From assembly GCA_903955385.1 (NCBI GenBank), contig CAJBNH010000094.1:1-34127 (forward strand): DNA of 34,127 nt. The letters are read 5' to 3'. A program made the translations under genes and the position numbers. The notes under the pieces were generated by a model. That model saw only the letters and a list, made by a program, of their open reading frames with translations, was not told the DNA's origin and did no database searches. This DNA is from an uncultured Myxococcales bacterium (GTDB taxonomy: Bacteria > Myxococcota_A > UBA9042). Shown piece after piece: positions 8,255 through 15,348 of this stretch (within the stretch, counting starts at the first letter, position 1; each line of letters opens with the position of its first letter).

Positions 8255-8812
8255 ATGAACGAAGCTCCCGCCACCACCGAACGCGCCTGGACTCGCAACT
8301 TCACCGAGGCCGGGATCGCGCTTGCGCTCGTCGCCCTGTTGGCCGGCATCGGCACCGTCGGCTGGCAGCGCGCGACGCGACGCGCCCATGTGCGGCAAGC
8401 AGTTGCATTTCTGAACGATCTCGCCGAGCGGCAGCGCGCGTATCGTCAGGAACATCATCGCTACGCCGCCACCGGCAACGACGTGCAGGACTTCTGGCCG
8501 CGCGACATCGGCAACGGTCAGTCCAACCTCTGGGGACTCGACTGCCGCAAGAAGGGCGACGCGGCTACCCACCCGGGCTGGTGCGCGCTCGAACTCGAGA
8601 TGCAGCCCCACGAACGCGTGTGGTTCCAATTCGTGGTGCTGGCCAAGGACACGACCAAGCCTTGGACTCCGCCTGAGGCCGACATCCGCAAGCCCCAGAA
8701 CGACTGGTGGATCGCCAAGGCCCGCGCAGACTTGGACGGCGACGGCCAGTTCTCGGACTTGACGTTTTCGTCTGAGATGAAGGAACCCCGGCTGGTCGAC
8801 GAGCTGGAGTAG
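8255..8812 (+). CDS. Pilin-like, N-terminally membrane-anchored protein
   Basis: A 185-residue protein 34 bases downstream of the exporter. Residues 16-37 (FTEAGIALALVALLAGIG and following) form one hydrophobic helix that continues into an amphipathic helix with QAVAFLNDLAERQRAYRQEH. This resembles the alpha-1 spine and the AYxxEHxRY region of type IV pilins and pseudopilins. The C-terminal part has DLDGDGQFSDLTFSS, like the last strands of many deltaproteobacterial pilins, and two Cys (DCRKK and GWCAL) that could pair. The usual prepilin peptidase site, Gly before Phe with Glu at +5, is absent: Asn precedes Phe and the Glu is at +3. It may be an uncleaved pilin-fold protein. No pilus assembly gene lies in the window. 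Confidence 0.65.
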   Translation: MNEAPATTERAWTRNFTEAGIALALVALLAGIGTVGWQRATRRAHVRQAVAFLNDLAERQRAYRQEHHRYAATGNDVQDFWPRDIGNGQSNLWGLDCRKKGDAATHPGWCALELEMQPHERVWFQFVVLAKDTTKPWTPPEADIRKPQNDWWIAKARADLDGDGQFSDLTFSSEMKEPRLVDELE

Positions 8813-8815
8813 CCG

Positions 8816-10447
8816 TCAGCGCCCCAGCACCGCGTGCACGGCCTTGACCAGCGGCGCGCAGTCGCCTCGCTCACGGGCCAGCAGCTTGCCCAGATCGACG
8901 GCCAGGCCCGGCTCGCCCAGCCCGCTGGCAATGTCAGACAACGCACTGATCTCATTCTGAAACTGCCGCACCGACGTGCCCGGCGATGTCGCCAGCGCCG
9001 TCAACCGCGCCGCACGCCCAAAGAAGGCGGCCAACGGGTCCAGCTCGGCCAGATGCTCCAAAGCGTCGCGCACGGTGCGATCGGCCAGCGGTCCGGTCAT
9101 GATCGCGTGCAGCAACGCCTCGACCGCGTCGGGCTCGCCTGCCAGCCGGTCGGCCAGCCACGCCGGGTCGCCCTCCGACAACAGCCGCGCCACCAGCATC
9201 GGCCGCCGCTCACGCCACACGCGCGGACTTGCCGTGCGGCTCAGCAGGTCGAACCATGGCTCGCTGGGCTGCTGCTCGAACGCCCGCGCAGCCAGCCTGT
9301 GCGCCGTGTCGCGTTGGCCAGCTTCGAGCGCCGCTTCTGCCGCCGCCCCCACGCCCGCCGTCCACGATTCGCCGCGCGGATCATAGAAGTCCGCAATCGC
9401 CATGGCTTCTTCGCCGTGCCCCACCCGACCCAACGCCGCCATCACGACCTGCAGGTCGCGTCGCATCGGCGGCCACGACCGCGCAAGGTCCGTCGCACGG
9501 TCCAGGCTGCCGTGATGCACGGCTGCCGACGCAAGCGCCGACAGCAGCCGGTCGCGCCCCGAAGGCATCGCCACCTCGCGCCACTCGACTCGCCCCCGGT
9601 GCAGCCCTTCAAGGGCCCGCGCAGACACCGCCGCAAACAGTCCTGCCGACCGCAGGCACGCGATGTCCAGCCCCGCCGCGACGTGGGCCGCCACTTGCGG
9701 CCGCGCATCCAGGGCGAAGTCGACCAGCGCTTGCACGGCTTCTTCGGGCGGCACCTCGTCGGTCCCCACCCCGATGGCCACCGGCACCAACCGAATCACC
9801 ACGTGCTCTGCCGCCTCGGGCAGCGGCACATATACGACCTTGGTGGCCGCCAGCGCCCCCAGCAGCTTCAGCGACAGGGCCCGCGCCGTCGGCGGGTCCG
9901 CCACCGCAACCTCCTCGATCCTCGCCGCAATCCCTTGGAGTTCCTTGACTTCCAGCGGCCCCTGACGGAGCCCCTGACGCCAGGTCAACGCCACCATGTC
10001 CACCCCGGCAGGCAGCGGCAGGCGGTCAATGGAGTCCAGCAGTTTGGTCCGGTTGGCCTGCGGCGTCTCCGACCGGGCGCCATCCAGGCGGCTGCGCAGC
10101 GTCGACATCACGGCCGTCAGCTGCTCGCTGGACTGGCGCGCCTGGCGAACCCGGCGCTGCAACTCGATCAACGCCACAACGGCGTGTGCACACGGTTGCC
10201 CATCGGTGCACGTGCACTGCGAGGTCACGTCGTCGCCGGCCGCTCCCAGCACGACTCGCTGAACTACCTGACCGTCCCGCACCTGCACAACGGCCTGACC
10301 GTCGCTTGCGCCGAACCGCACCACCGCCGCATCGCGGTGCAGCATCATCCCGCGCGACGACGTGCGCGCGCCGGCCCAAGCCACACTCGACAGGCGCAGC
10401 ACGGTCTCGGCCATCGCCATCAGGGCTTGGACTTCCTCACTCTTCAC
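8816..10447 (-). CDS. SWIM zinc-finger domain protein
   Basis: A 543-residue protein with a SWIM motif C-x-C-x5-C-x-H at Cys78, Cys80, Cys86 and His88 (QCTCTDGQPCAHAV). That is a zinc-binding fold associated with DNA or protein binding. The preceding residues (REGION about 30-75: SRGMMLHRDA, VVQVRDGQ) form the small beta domain usually found before SWIM. The remaining 400 residues are Ala/Leu-rich and helical, like TPR/HEAT-type repeats (DLARSWPP, HRLAARAFEQQP), without a recognisable catalytic motif. Start is GTG at 10445-10447 with AAGGAAG about seven bases upstream; it overlaps the 3' end of the [2Fe-2S] gene by 11 bases, so the two are coupled. In other bacteria SWIM proteins sit with MoxR/VWA genes, but none is seen here. 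Confidence 0.8.
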   Translation of the reverse strand: MKSEEVQALMAMAETVLRLSSVAWAGARTSSRGMMLHRDAAVVRFGASDGQAVVQVRDGQVVQRVVLGAAGDDVTSQCTCTDGQPCAHAVVALIELQRRVRQARQSSEQLTAVMSTLRSRLDGARSETPQANRTKLLDSIDRLPLPAGVDMVALTWRQGLRQGPLEVKELQGIAARIEEVAVADPPTARALSLKLLGALAATKVVYVPLPEAAEHVVIRLVPVAIGVGTDEVPPEEAVQALVDFALDARPQVAAHVAAGLDIACLRSAGLFAAVSARALEGLHRGRVEWREVAMPSGRDRLLSALASAAVHHGSLDRATDLARSWPPMRRDLQVVMAALGRVGHGEEAMAIADFYDPRGESWTAGVGAAAEAALEAGQRDTAHRLAARAFEQQPSEPWFDLLSRTASPRVWRERRPMLVARLLSEGDPAWLADRLAGEPDAVEALLHAIMTGPLADRTVRDALEHLAELDPLAAFFGRAARLTALATSPGTSVRQFQNEISALSDIASGLGEPGLAVDLGKLLARERGDCAPLVKAVHAVLGR

Positions 10448-10745
10448 GCGCTGCTTCCTTCGCCATCCCCTGACTTTGCTTCATTTCGCCCGTCTGCGAC
10501 CTCGCCTCGACCAGCAGCTGCACCAAGCGGGGCTGGCAGGTTCCCCCGCACGGCCCGCAGCCCGCCGACGTGGCGTCGAACAGGTCGCCCAGCGTGCGAG
10601 CACCGGCGTCGATGGTCTGCCGAATGTCGCGAATCGACACGTTGTTGCAGAAACAAGCCAGTGGCCCGTCGGCCGCTCGGGCGCGGAACGGGTCTTTGCC
10701 GTCGCGGCGGGGCGCGTCGCCCGGATAGATGTCGTAACGGCCCAC
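10437..10745 (-). CDS. BFD-like [2Fe-2S]-binding protein
   Basis: A 102-residue protein containing a bacterioferritin-associated-ferredoxin-like domain. The cluster ligands are Cys31 and Cys33 (LACFCNNVS) and Cys63 and Cys66 (AGCGPCGGTC), spacing C-x-C-x29-C-x2-C, and a fifth Cys70 lies close by. BFD domains carry a [2Fe-2S] cluster and transfer electrons, for example to bacterioferritin or within nitrite/amine oxidoreductases. The N-terminal 30 residues (GRYDIYPGDAPRRDGKDPF) are an unassigned extension. No bacterioferritin lies nearby. The gene sits between the DHH phosphoesterase (58 bases upstream) and the SWIM gene, which it overlaps. Confidence 0.8.
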   Translation of the reverse strand: MGRYDIYPGDAPRRDGKDPFRARAADGPLACFCNNVSIRDIRQTIDAGARTLGDLFDATSAGCGPCGGTCQPRLVQLLVEARSQTGEMKQSQGMAKEAAREE

Positions 10746-10803
10746 GCAACTTCCCCCGCAGCTTGCGCTTTCTGTCTGGCGTCGCCCGCTTCCGCACGCG
10801 CGG

Positions 10804-11805
10804 CTAGGGCTGGGGCGGCAGCTCTGCCTCGATCTCGACCAACAGCTCTCCGCACAGCGTCATCAGGTCGCCGGTCAAGGTTGCGCCCGCCGCATGGTCG
10901 TGTCCGCCACCGCCGCGCCGTCGGGCCACTTGTCCGATGGGCGTCATGGCCTTGGACCGCAGCGACAGCTTCCACTCGCCAGGATGGCGTGAGGGCTTCA
11001 GCATCATCGCCACCTGCACGCCCTCGATGCCGACAAGCGTAGGGATTGTCTCGCCAATCGCGTCCGGTGCCACGTCCAGCCCATCCTGGATCGAGGCGTC
11101 CAGCGCGGCGTACGCGACTCGACCGCCCGCGGTGAACCTGGTCTGCGCCAGAATCCGCCCCAGCAACACCACCTCATCGCGCGGGCGACTGGCCCACAGC
11201 GCCTCTTGAATCGGATTGGTGTCCAAGCCGGTGTCCAGCAGCTCTGCCGCCACCCGCAGGGTATCGCCTTGGTTACGCAGGAAGCGAAACGAGCCGGTGT
11301 CGAAGCTGATCGCCGCGTACAGTCCCAGCGCCACCTGCGCATCGACCGGCCAGCCCAGCGCCTGCAGCAGACGGTAGACCAGCTCTCCCGACGACGAAAA
11401 GCCGGTGGCCACCACGCCGGTGACGTCCAGCGTCGGCGCCACGTGGTGGTGATCGACGACCCACACGTCCACGCCGCGCTCGCGCAGCCACGCGGCGGGC
11501 CGGTCGGCGCGCTGTGGCTCGTGGGCATCGAAGATGAGTCCCAAGTCCACGCCTGCCAGCCGCCCGACGTGCTGGTCAAAACCGCCCACCACTCGCTCAG
11601 GGTCCAGCCAGGCGTAGCGAGGCGGCAGCGGATCCTCATTGACGATGCACACTTGCTTGCCGGCACGGCGTGCCGCCAGCGCGAACGCGATCTGGCTGCC
11701 CAGACCGTCCGCATCGGGACCCACGTGGGTCATCAAGGCGATCGAGCGGGCCTGCGACACGCGCTCCAGGAACCAAGGGGCGATGGGATGACCGGAAAGG
11801 CGCAC
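10804..11805 (-). CDS. DHH/DHHA1 phosphoesterase (NrnA-like)
   Basis: A 333-residue cytosolic phosphoesterase of the DHH superfamily. Metal-binding motifs are HVGPDADGLGS (His27, Asp31, Asp33), Asp91-93 in LIFDAHEP, the DHH triad VVDHHH at 118-121, and Asp169 in SFDTGSFRF. The C-terminal DHHA1 substrate motif is GGGHDHAAG (about 299-307). NrnA-type members degrade short oligoribonucleotides and dephosphorylate 3'-phosphoadenosine 5'-phosphate; either role is likely but not proven here. The frame is open to an ATG at 11919, but a GTG at 11803-11805 preceded by GGAG at five bases fits family length and starts just before conserved sequence, so I chose it. It heads the leftward cluster with the BFD and SWIM genes. 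Confidence 0.88.
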   Translation of the reverse strand: MRLSGHPIAPWFLERVSQARSIALMTHVGPDADGLGSQIAFALAARRAGKQVCIVNEDPLPPRYAWLDPERVVGGFDQHVGRLAGVDLGLIFDAHEPQRADRPAAWLRERGVDVWVVDHHHVAPTLDVTGVVATGFSSSGELVYRLLQALGWPVDAQVALGLYAAISFDTGSFRFLRNQGDTLRVAAELLDTGLDTNPIQEALWASRPRDEVVLLGRILAQTRFTAGGRVAYAALDASIQDGLDVAPDAIGETIPTLVGIEGVQVAMMLKPSRHPGEWKLSLRSKAMTPIGQVARRRGGGGHDHAAGATLTGDLMTLCGELLVEIEAELPPQP

Positions 11806-11959
11806 GAAGACTCCAGGGTGGATGGGCGACCGGGCCGGAATGCCCGAACGGCGGGGGTGTTGCACACGATGCGGTCCGGGCATGGGCGTGTCAACGGCAG
11901 GCACACCTGTCGACTGCAAAGCCCGCGGGCAGCCTGTCCTTTCCGGCAGACCGGGGGAG

Positions 11960-11968
11960 TGCTATAGA
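11960..11968 (+). promoter_or_regulatory. Extended -10 promoter for exbB-exbD
   Basis: TG at 11960-11961, one base, then TATAGA at 11963-11968 make an extended -10 element about 48 bases upstream of the exbB start. The hexamer 17 bases further upstream, TTTCCG, is a poor -35, as is common for extended -10 promoters. It lies in the divergent spacer with the DHH gene. Confidence 0.45.
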
Positions 11969-12015
11969 AACACGAGGCCCACCACAGGGTTTGGCCGCAG
12001 GAGCGACGACACATC

Positions 12016-12723
12016 GTGACCGACTTGCAACACCTGTTCCAGTTGGGCGGCCCGACCATGTACGCCATCGCGGCCGTGGCGGTGTTCGGCATCACGCTGT
12101 TTCTCGAACGTTTGTTCGTCGTGTTCAGCCTGATCGGCCAGATCCGCACGCTCGAGCGCCGGATCCACGACGCTGCCGCCGCCGGCCACATGCCCGATCT
12201 GGTCAAGGCCTGCGCCAGCGCACCCGCCGGGCTGTCGACCGTGCTGATGCGCGGCATTGAAGCCACACTGCGCCACGCTTCCCGCGATGACATCCAATCC
12301 GAGATGAGCCGGGACACGCGCAGGCTGTCGCTCAAGCTCAGGCGCGGTCTGGGGATGCTCGCCACGCTGGGCACCATGTCGCCGTTTCTGGGGCTGTTCG
12401 GCACCGTGCTGGGCGTGATGCAGGCCCTGCGCGACATCGGCCGCAGCGGCATGGGCGGCATGGAAGTCGTGGCCACCGGCGTATCCGAGGCCTTGGTCAC
12501 GACGGCGGCGGGCATTCTGGTCGCCATCGTGATCGTGATGATGCACCAGCTGCTGCGGGCACAGCTGAATCGCGCTGTGCTGGAAGTGCAGGTGCTGGTC
12601 GAGGACGTCGCCGACGCTCTGGCCCGCGTGCCCGCCCAAGCGCTTGGCAACCTTGAGAAGACGCTGGGAATCGCCCCCGTCGCTGCGCCCAACGCCGCCG
12701 AGGCATCCCATGTCACGGCCTGA
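12016..12723 (+). CDS. MotA/TolQ/ExbB proton channel family protein
   Basis: A 235-residue inner-membrane protein with three helices: about 13-33, 113-140 (LGTMSPFLGLFGTVLGVMQAL) and 160-180 (EALVTTAAGILVAI). Both quoted segments are the conserved core of ExbB/TolQ proteins, which form the pentameric proton channel that powers TonB- or Tol-dependent outer-membrane work. It uses a GTG start with a GGAG about 11 bases upstream. It overlaps the ExbD gene by 14 bases. No tonB, tolA, tolB or pal lies in the window, so whether it serves TonB transport, the Tol system or another motor cannot be decided. Confidence 0.92.
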   Translation: MTDLQHLFQLGGPTMYAIAAVAVFGITLFLERLFVVFSLIGQIRTLERRIHDAAAAGHMPDLVKACASAPAGLSTVLMRGIEATLRHASRDDIQSEMSRDTRRLSLKLRRGLGMLATLGTMSPFLGLFGTVLGVMQALRDIGRSGMGGMEVVATGVSEALVTTAAGILVAIVIVMMHQLLRAQLNRAVLEVQVLVEDVADALARVPAQALGNLEKTLGIAPVAAPNAAEASHVTA

Positions 12724-13159
12724 TTGGGACGACCGGCCCGAGCTCGACACGCCCGAGAACGTCGAGCTGAACCTCACGTCGCTGATCGACGTCGTGCTGG
12801 TGCTGCTGATCGTGTTCATGGTGTCGGCGGGCGTGTATGTCGAGTCGGGCCGCGCCGATGCCGGTACCCAGGTGGAGCTGCAGCTGCCCAGCGGAAGCTC
12901 GGTGACCGACCAGCCGCCCAAGTCCGAGATGGTCGTGCAGATCAACGCCGACGGCCTGCTGTTCCAGAATGGCGCTGCGACCGAGTGGCGCTCGATGACC
13001 AAGGAGCTCGCGGACCGTCTGGGCCGCGAGCCGGACTTGCAAGTCCGCGTCGAGGCTGACGAAAGGCTGTCCTACTCGAAGGTGATGGAGACGATTCTGG
13101 AGCTCCAGTCGCTGGGCGTGCGCAACATCGGCCTGGGCACCCGCTCGCAACAGCCGTAG
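12710..13159 (+). CDS. ExbD/TolR-type biopolymer transport protein
   Basis: A 149-residue protein with a short cytosolic tail and a single transmembrane helix (about 23-42, NLTSLIDVVLVLLIVF). The essential proton-carrying Asp is kept at Asp27. The periplasmic domain (about 60-145) has the usual pattern ending in RVEADERLSYSKVMETI and IGLGTR. It partners ExbB in a 5:2-type motor complex (family knowledge). It starts inside the ExbB gene, which implies translational coupling, and ends just before the shared terminator hairpin facing rplI. Confidence 0.92.
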   Translation: MSRPDWDDRPELDTPENVELNLTSLIDVVLVLLIVFMVSAGVYVESGRADAGTQVELQLPSGSSVTDQPPKSEMVVQINADGLLFQNGAATEWRSMTKELADRLGREPDLQVRVEADERLSYSKVMETILELQSLGVRNIGLGTRSQQP

Positions 13160-13172
13160 CCGCAAAAAGCGA

Positions 13173-13206
13173 GAGCCCCCACCGCCCGAAAGGACGGCAG
13201 GGGCTC
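13173..13206 (-). terminator. Hairpin terminator between exbD and rplI
   Basis: GAGCCCC at 13173-13179 pairs with GGGGCTC at 13200-13206, and an inner CCG/CGG can extend the stem around a CGAAAG-like loop. On the minus strand the hairpin is followed by TCGCTTTTTG, a T-run that makes it an intrinsic terminator for the rplY-rplI operon. On the plus strand no T-run follows, so termination of exbBD there would be weaker. Confidence 0.7.
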
Positions 13207-13220
13207 CCAGAAACAACGCA

Positions 13221-13236
13221 ATTCCCTTGCGGGAAT
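13221..13236. repeat. Small perfect inverted repeat before the terminator
   Basis: ATTCCC (13221-13226) and GGGAAT (13231-13236) flank a TTGC loop, six bases downstream of the rplI stop on the minus strand. It could be a processing or pause site ahead of the main hairpin. Confidence 0.4.
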
Positions 13237-13242
13237 CCCAGA

Positions 13243-13692
13243 CTACTCGGCCTCGGCGATGACGGTCAGGGTCAGCTTGGCAGCGACGTCGCTGTGCAGC
13301 TTGACGGTGACGGCGTACTCGCCCACGGCCTTGATGTTGTCGGGCATCACGATGTCGCGACGGTCGACGCTGTAGCCCTGTTCGGCCAGCAGGTCGGCGA
13401 CCTCGCGCGTGGTGACGGAGCCGAACAGCCGGCCGTCCTCACCCGCATGACGGGTGACGGAAAGCTTGACGTTCGACATGGCCTCAGCCACCGACTTGGC
13501 CCCGGCGCGAGCCTTGGCCAGCCGCGAAGCCACGACACGCTTATTGTGCTCGAGCTCGTGCACGTTGCGCTCGTTGGCCAACATCGCCAAACCGCGGGGC
13601 AATAGATAGTTGCGCCCGAAGCCATCGGCTACGGTCAGGATGTCGCCGATCTTGCCGACGTTCGGCACGTTCTCACGGAGAATGACTTTCAT
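13243..13692 (-). CDS. rplI: 50S ribosomal protein L9
   Basis: At 149 residues it has the standard L9 length. The N-terminal domain begins MKVILRENVPNVGK and contains GFGRNYLLPRGLA, the L9 family signature. A long central helix (about 45-75) follows, then the C-terminal RNA-binding domain with GRLFGSVTTREVADLL. An AGGAGG six bases before the ATG is the strongest ribosome binding site in the operon. It is the last gene of the rplY-pth-rpsF-rpsR-rplI operon, nine bases after rpsR. Confidence 0.98.
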   Translation of the reverse strand: MKVILRENVPNVGKIGDILTVADGFGRNYLLPRGLAMLANERNVHELEHNKRVVASRLAKARAGAKSVAEAMSNVKLSVTRHAGEDGRLFGSVTTREVADLLAEQGYSVDRRDIVMPDNIKAVGEYAVTVKLHSDVAAKLTLTVIAEAE

Positions 13693-13701
13693 GGCGACCT
13701 C

Positions 13702-13953
13702 CTAGTCCGCAGTCGAGCTGGAGTACGGCATGAACGCCACGATGCGAGCCCGCTTGATGGCGGTCTGCAGCGAGCGCTGATGCGGAGCACACACGCCCGA
13801 GATGCGACGCGGAACGATCTTTCCGCGCTCGGAGATGAACCGCTTCAGCATGCTCGGGGTCTTGTAATCGATGTACAGCGTCTTGTCGGCGCAGAAGGGG
13901 CAAACCTTGCGGCGGCCGAAGCGGCGCTGACGTGTGGGTTCGGCGGGCTTCAT
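13702..13953 (-). CDS. rpsR: 30S ribosomal protein S18, zinc-binding form
   Basis: 83 residues with the S18 core [19 protein letters not shown] and a tail [14 protein letters not shown]. It carries Cys18, Cys21 (CPFC), Cys55 and His58 (CAPH), the four ligands of the zinc-binding (C+) type of S18 rather than the zinc-free paralogue. S18 pairs with S6 on the 30S platform. Its ATG overlaps the rpsF stop by four bases, so the two partners are translated together. Confidence 0.98.
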   Translation of the reverse strand: MKPAEPTRQRRFGRRKVCPFCADKTLYIDYKTPSMLKRFISERGKIVPRRISGVCAPHQRSLQTAIKRARIVAFMPYSSSTAD

Positions 13954-14426
13954 ACGGCCTCCTCTTCGTTGTCGTCGTCGTCGTCATGGCGACCGCCACG
14001 GTCACGACCGCCGCGGTAGCCGTCCTCGCTCTGACGGCGCAGGTACTGCTCTTCCTCGTCCTCTTCGCGCTCCGGCGTGAGGCCCTCGACGCGCTTGCGC
14101 TCGGCCTCGATGTCGAATGCCTCGAACTGGTCGAGCTCAGACAGACGCACCGTCTGGTAGCGCAGAACCTCGGTCGACAGGCGGAGCTGACGCTCGCACT
14201 CGGCGACGAACTCCGGCGTGGAGACATACCCGAAGTACCAGTAATTGCCCTTCTTCTGGCGATTGATCTCGTAGGCCAGCTTGCGCTTGCCCCAGTCGGC
14301 CAGCTTCAACTCGGCTCCACCCAACGTTTCGAGCGCCTTGGTCAGACGGCCGTGCAATTTCTCGACGGCCTCTGCCTCGGTCTCGAGACGCGTGATGAAG
14401 ATCGTCTCGTACATACGAACCAGCAT
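13950..14426 (-). CDS. rpsF: 30S ribosomal protein S6 with acidic tail
   Basis: 158 residues beginning at the ATG of [11 protein letters not shown], with GGGGAGAG about six bases upstream. The frame is open further upstream but no S6 homology lies there. The S6 fold covers about 5-105, with [19 protein letters not shown] as the typical core. The remaining fifty residues are charged, with EREEDEEEQ, an Arg/Gly patch and a final Asp5-Asn-Glu3 run. Acidic S6 tails are known as targets of glutamate ligation by RimK in some bacteria; whether that applies here is unknown. Confidence 0.96.
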   Translation of the reverse strand: MLVRMYETIFITRLETEAEAVEKLHGRLTKALETLGGAELKLADWGKRKLAYEINRQKKGNYWYFGYVSTPEFVAECERQLRLSTEVLRYQTVRLSELDQFEAFDIEAERKRVEGLTPEREEDEEEQYLRRQSEDGYRGGRDRGGRHDDDDDNEEEAV

Positions 14427-14634
14427 GGAAAACTCTCCCCTCGGTTCCGCGACGGCTGCAATCCAGCCCTCGCGTTCGCCCGACATCCTCGAAAACCCTT
14501 GCCCGAAGGCGTCGGTTCCGTTGGTTGACGAGCGAGGAGCCGACCGCGTCGGACCTCCCGACGCAGTCCCGGTGGCGCAGACCTGCCGCCCACCGGTTCG
14601 GTCACGACCAGGACGACCCGGCCGCAACCTCGTT
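14427..14634 (-). promoter_or_regulatory. rpsF leader with a stable hairpin and a repeated 9-mer
   Basis: This 208-base spacer between pth and rpsF holds a perfect seven-pair hairpin, GCGTCGG at 14546-14552 and CCGACGC at 14558-14564 with a five-base loop. No T-run follows on the minus strand, so it does not look like a terminator. The nine bases TCGGTTCCG (plus-strand reading) occur at 14441-14449 and 14512-14520. On the RNA this is CGGAACCGA, capable of base pairing with GGTCGG segments. A leader bound by S6:S18 is known upstream of rpsF in many bacteria; this could be a version of it, but I cannot match the consensus from memory. Confidence 0.35.
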
Positions 14635-15276
14635 CTATTTCGCCGCCTTGGCCTCTGCCGGCGGCTTCTCCTTCACGACGGTGTTGTACCGGTTCATCGC
14701 CGGTCGAACGCCGTCCTGCACGATCGCATCCACTGCCTCTGCGGCCCGCTCGATCACCTGCCCCAGCTCCGTCCGCTCGTGCGGCAGGAATGGCGACAGC
14801 ACGTGATCCGCGGCATCGGCCTCGTCGGGTCGCCCGATGCCCACCCGGACCCGGACAAAGCCGTTCTGGGCGAACTGGGCGATGATGGACCGCAGGCCGT
14901 TGTGCCCGCCGTGACCACCACCCGCCTTGATCTGCGTGCGACCGAACGCGAGGTCCAGATCGTCGTGGATCACGAGCAGCTCTTCGGGCGCGATGCCCAG
15001 AAACGCGCACATGGCCTGCACGGGGTGACCGCTCAGGTTCATGAAGCTGCCGGGCTTGAGCACCGCCACGTCGGTCGAGCCGAACCGCAGCTTGGTGAAC
15101 TCACCCTGGAAGCGCGTCTGCCAGCTTGCGCCTTGGCGCTTGGCCAGCAGATCCACGACCATCCAGCCCACGTTGTGTCGCGTCTCCGCGTACTTGCGGC
15201 CCGGGTTACCGAGCGCCGCGATCGCGCGGATGGGTGCATCGGTGACAGGGGTCTTCTCAGCCATCGCTTCGCCCAT
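14635..15276 (-). CDS. pth: Peptidyl-tRNA hydrolase
   Basis: 213 residues. It cleaves peptidyl-tRNA released by stalled ribosomes and recycles tRNA. The conserved elements are LGNPGRKYAETRHNVGW with the catalytic His (His34), FMNLSG, IHDDLDLAFG and GGGHGGHNGLRSI. These carry the tRNA-contacting Asn and Asp residues. The start is uncertain: an ATG at 15276 and one four codons later (15264) are both possible and neither has a strong ribosome binding site. The C-terminal KEKPPAEAKAAK is a short charged extension. It stands in the common order rplY-pth, 72 bases after rplY. Confidence 0.96.
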   Translation of the reverse strand: MGEAMAEKTPVTDAPIRAIAALGNPGRKYAETRHNVGWMVVDLLAKRQGASWQTRFQGEFTKLRFGSTDVAVLKPGSFMNLSGHPVQAMCAFLGIAPEELLVIHDDLDLAFGRTQIKAGGGHGGHNGLRSIIAQFAQNGFVRVRVGIGRPDEADAADHVLSPFLPHERTELGQVIERAAEAVDAIVQDGVRPAMNRYNTVVKEKPPAEAKAAK

Positions 15277-15348
15277 GTGAGGCGCGTGGAGCCACCGGGA
15301 GGCCGCGCAGGTCTCCCTCAGGTGGTCCGGACGGCCGGAGTGCCTGGA

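Noticed and set aside
8834-10807. 657-codon plus-strand frame opposite the SWIM gene
   Set aside because: Arg/His/Gln-rich without a family match, while the minus strand has SWIM and [2Fe-2S] motifs.
11806-11919. Upstream extension of the DHH phosphoesterase to the ATG at 11919
   Set aside because: The added 38 residues are Pro/Arg-rich and match no family; GTG at 11805 has a better ribosome binding site.
14546-14564. Hairpin in the pth-rpsF spacer as an intrinsic terminator
   Set aside because: No T-run follows on the minus strand, and the downstream ribosomal genes have no clear promoter of their own.
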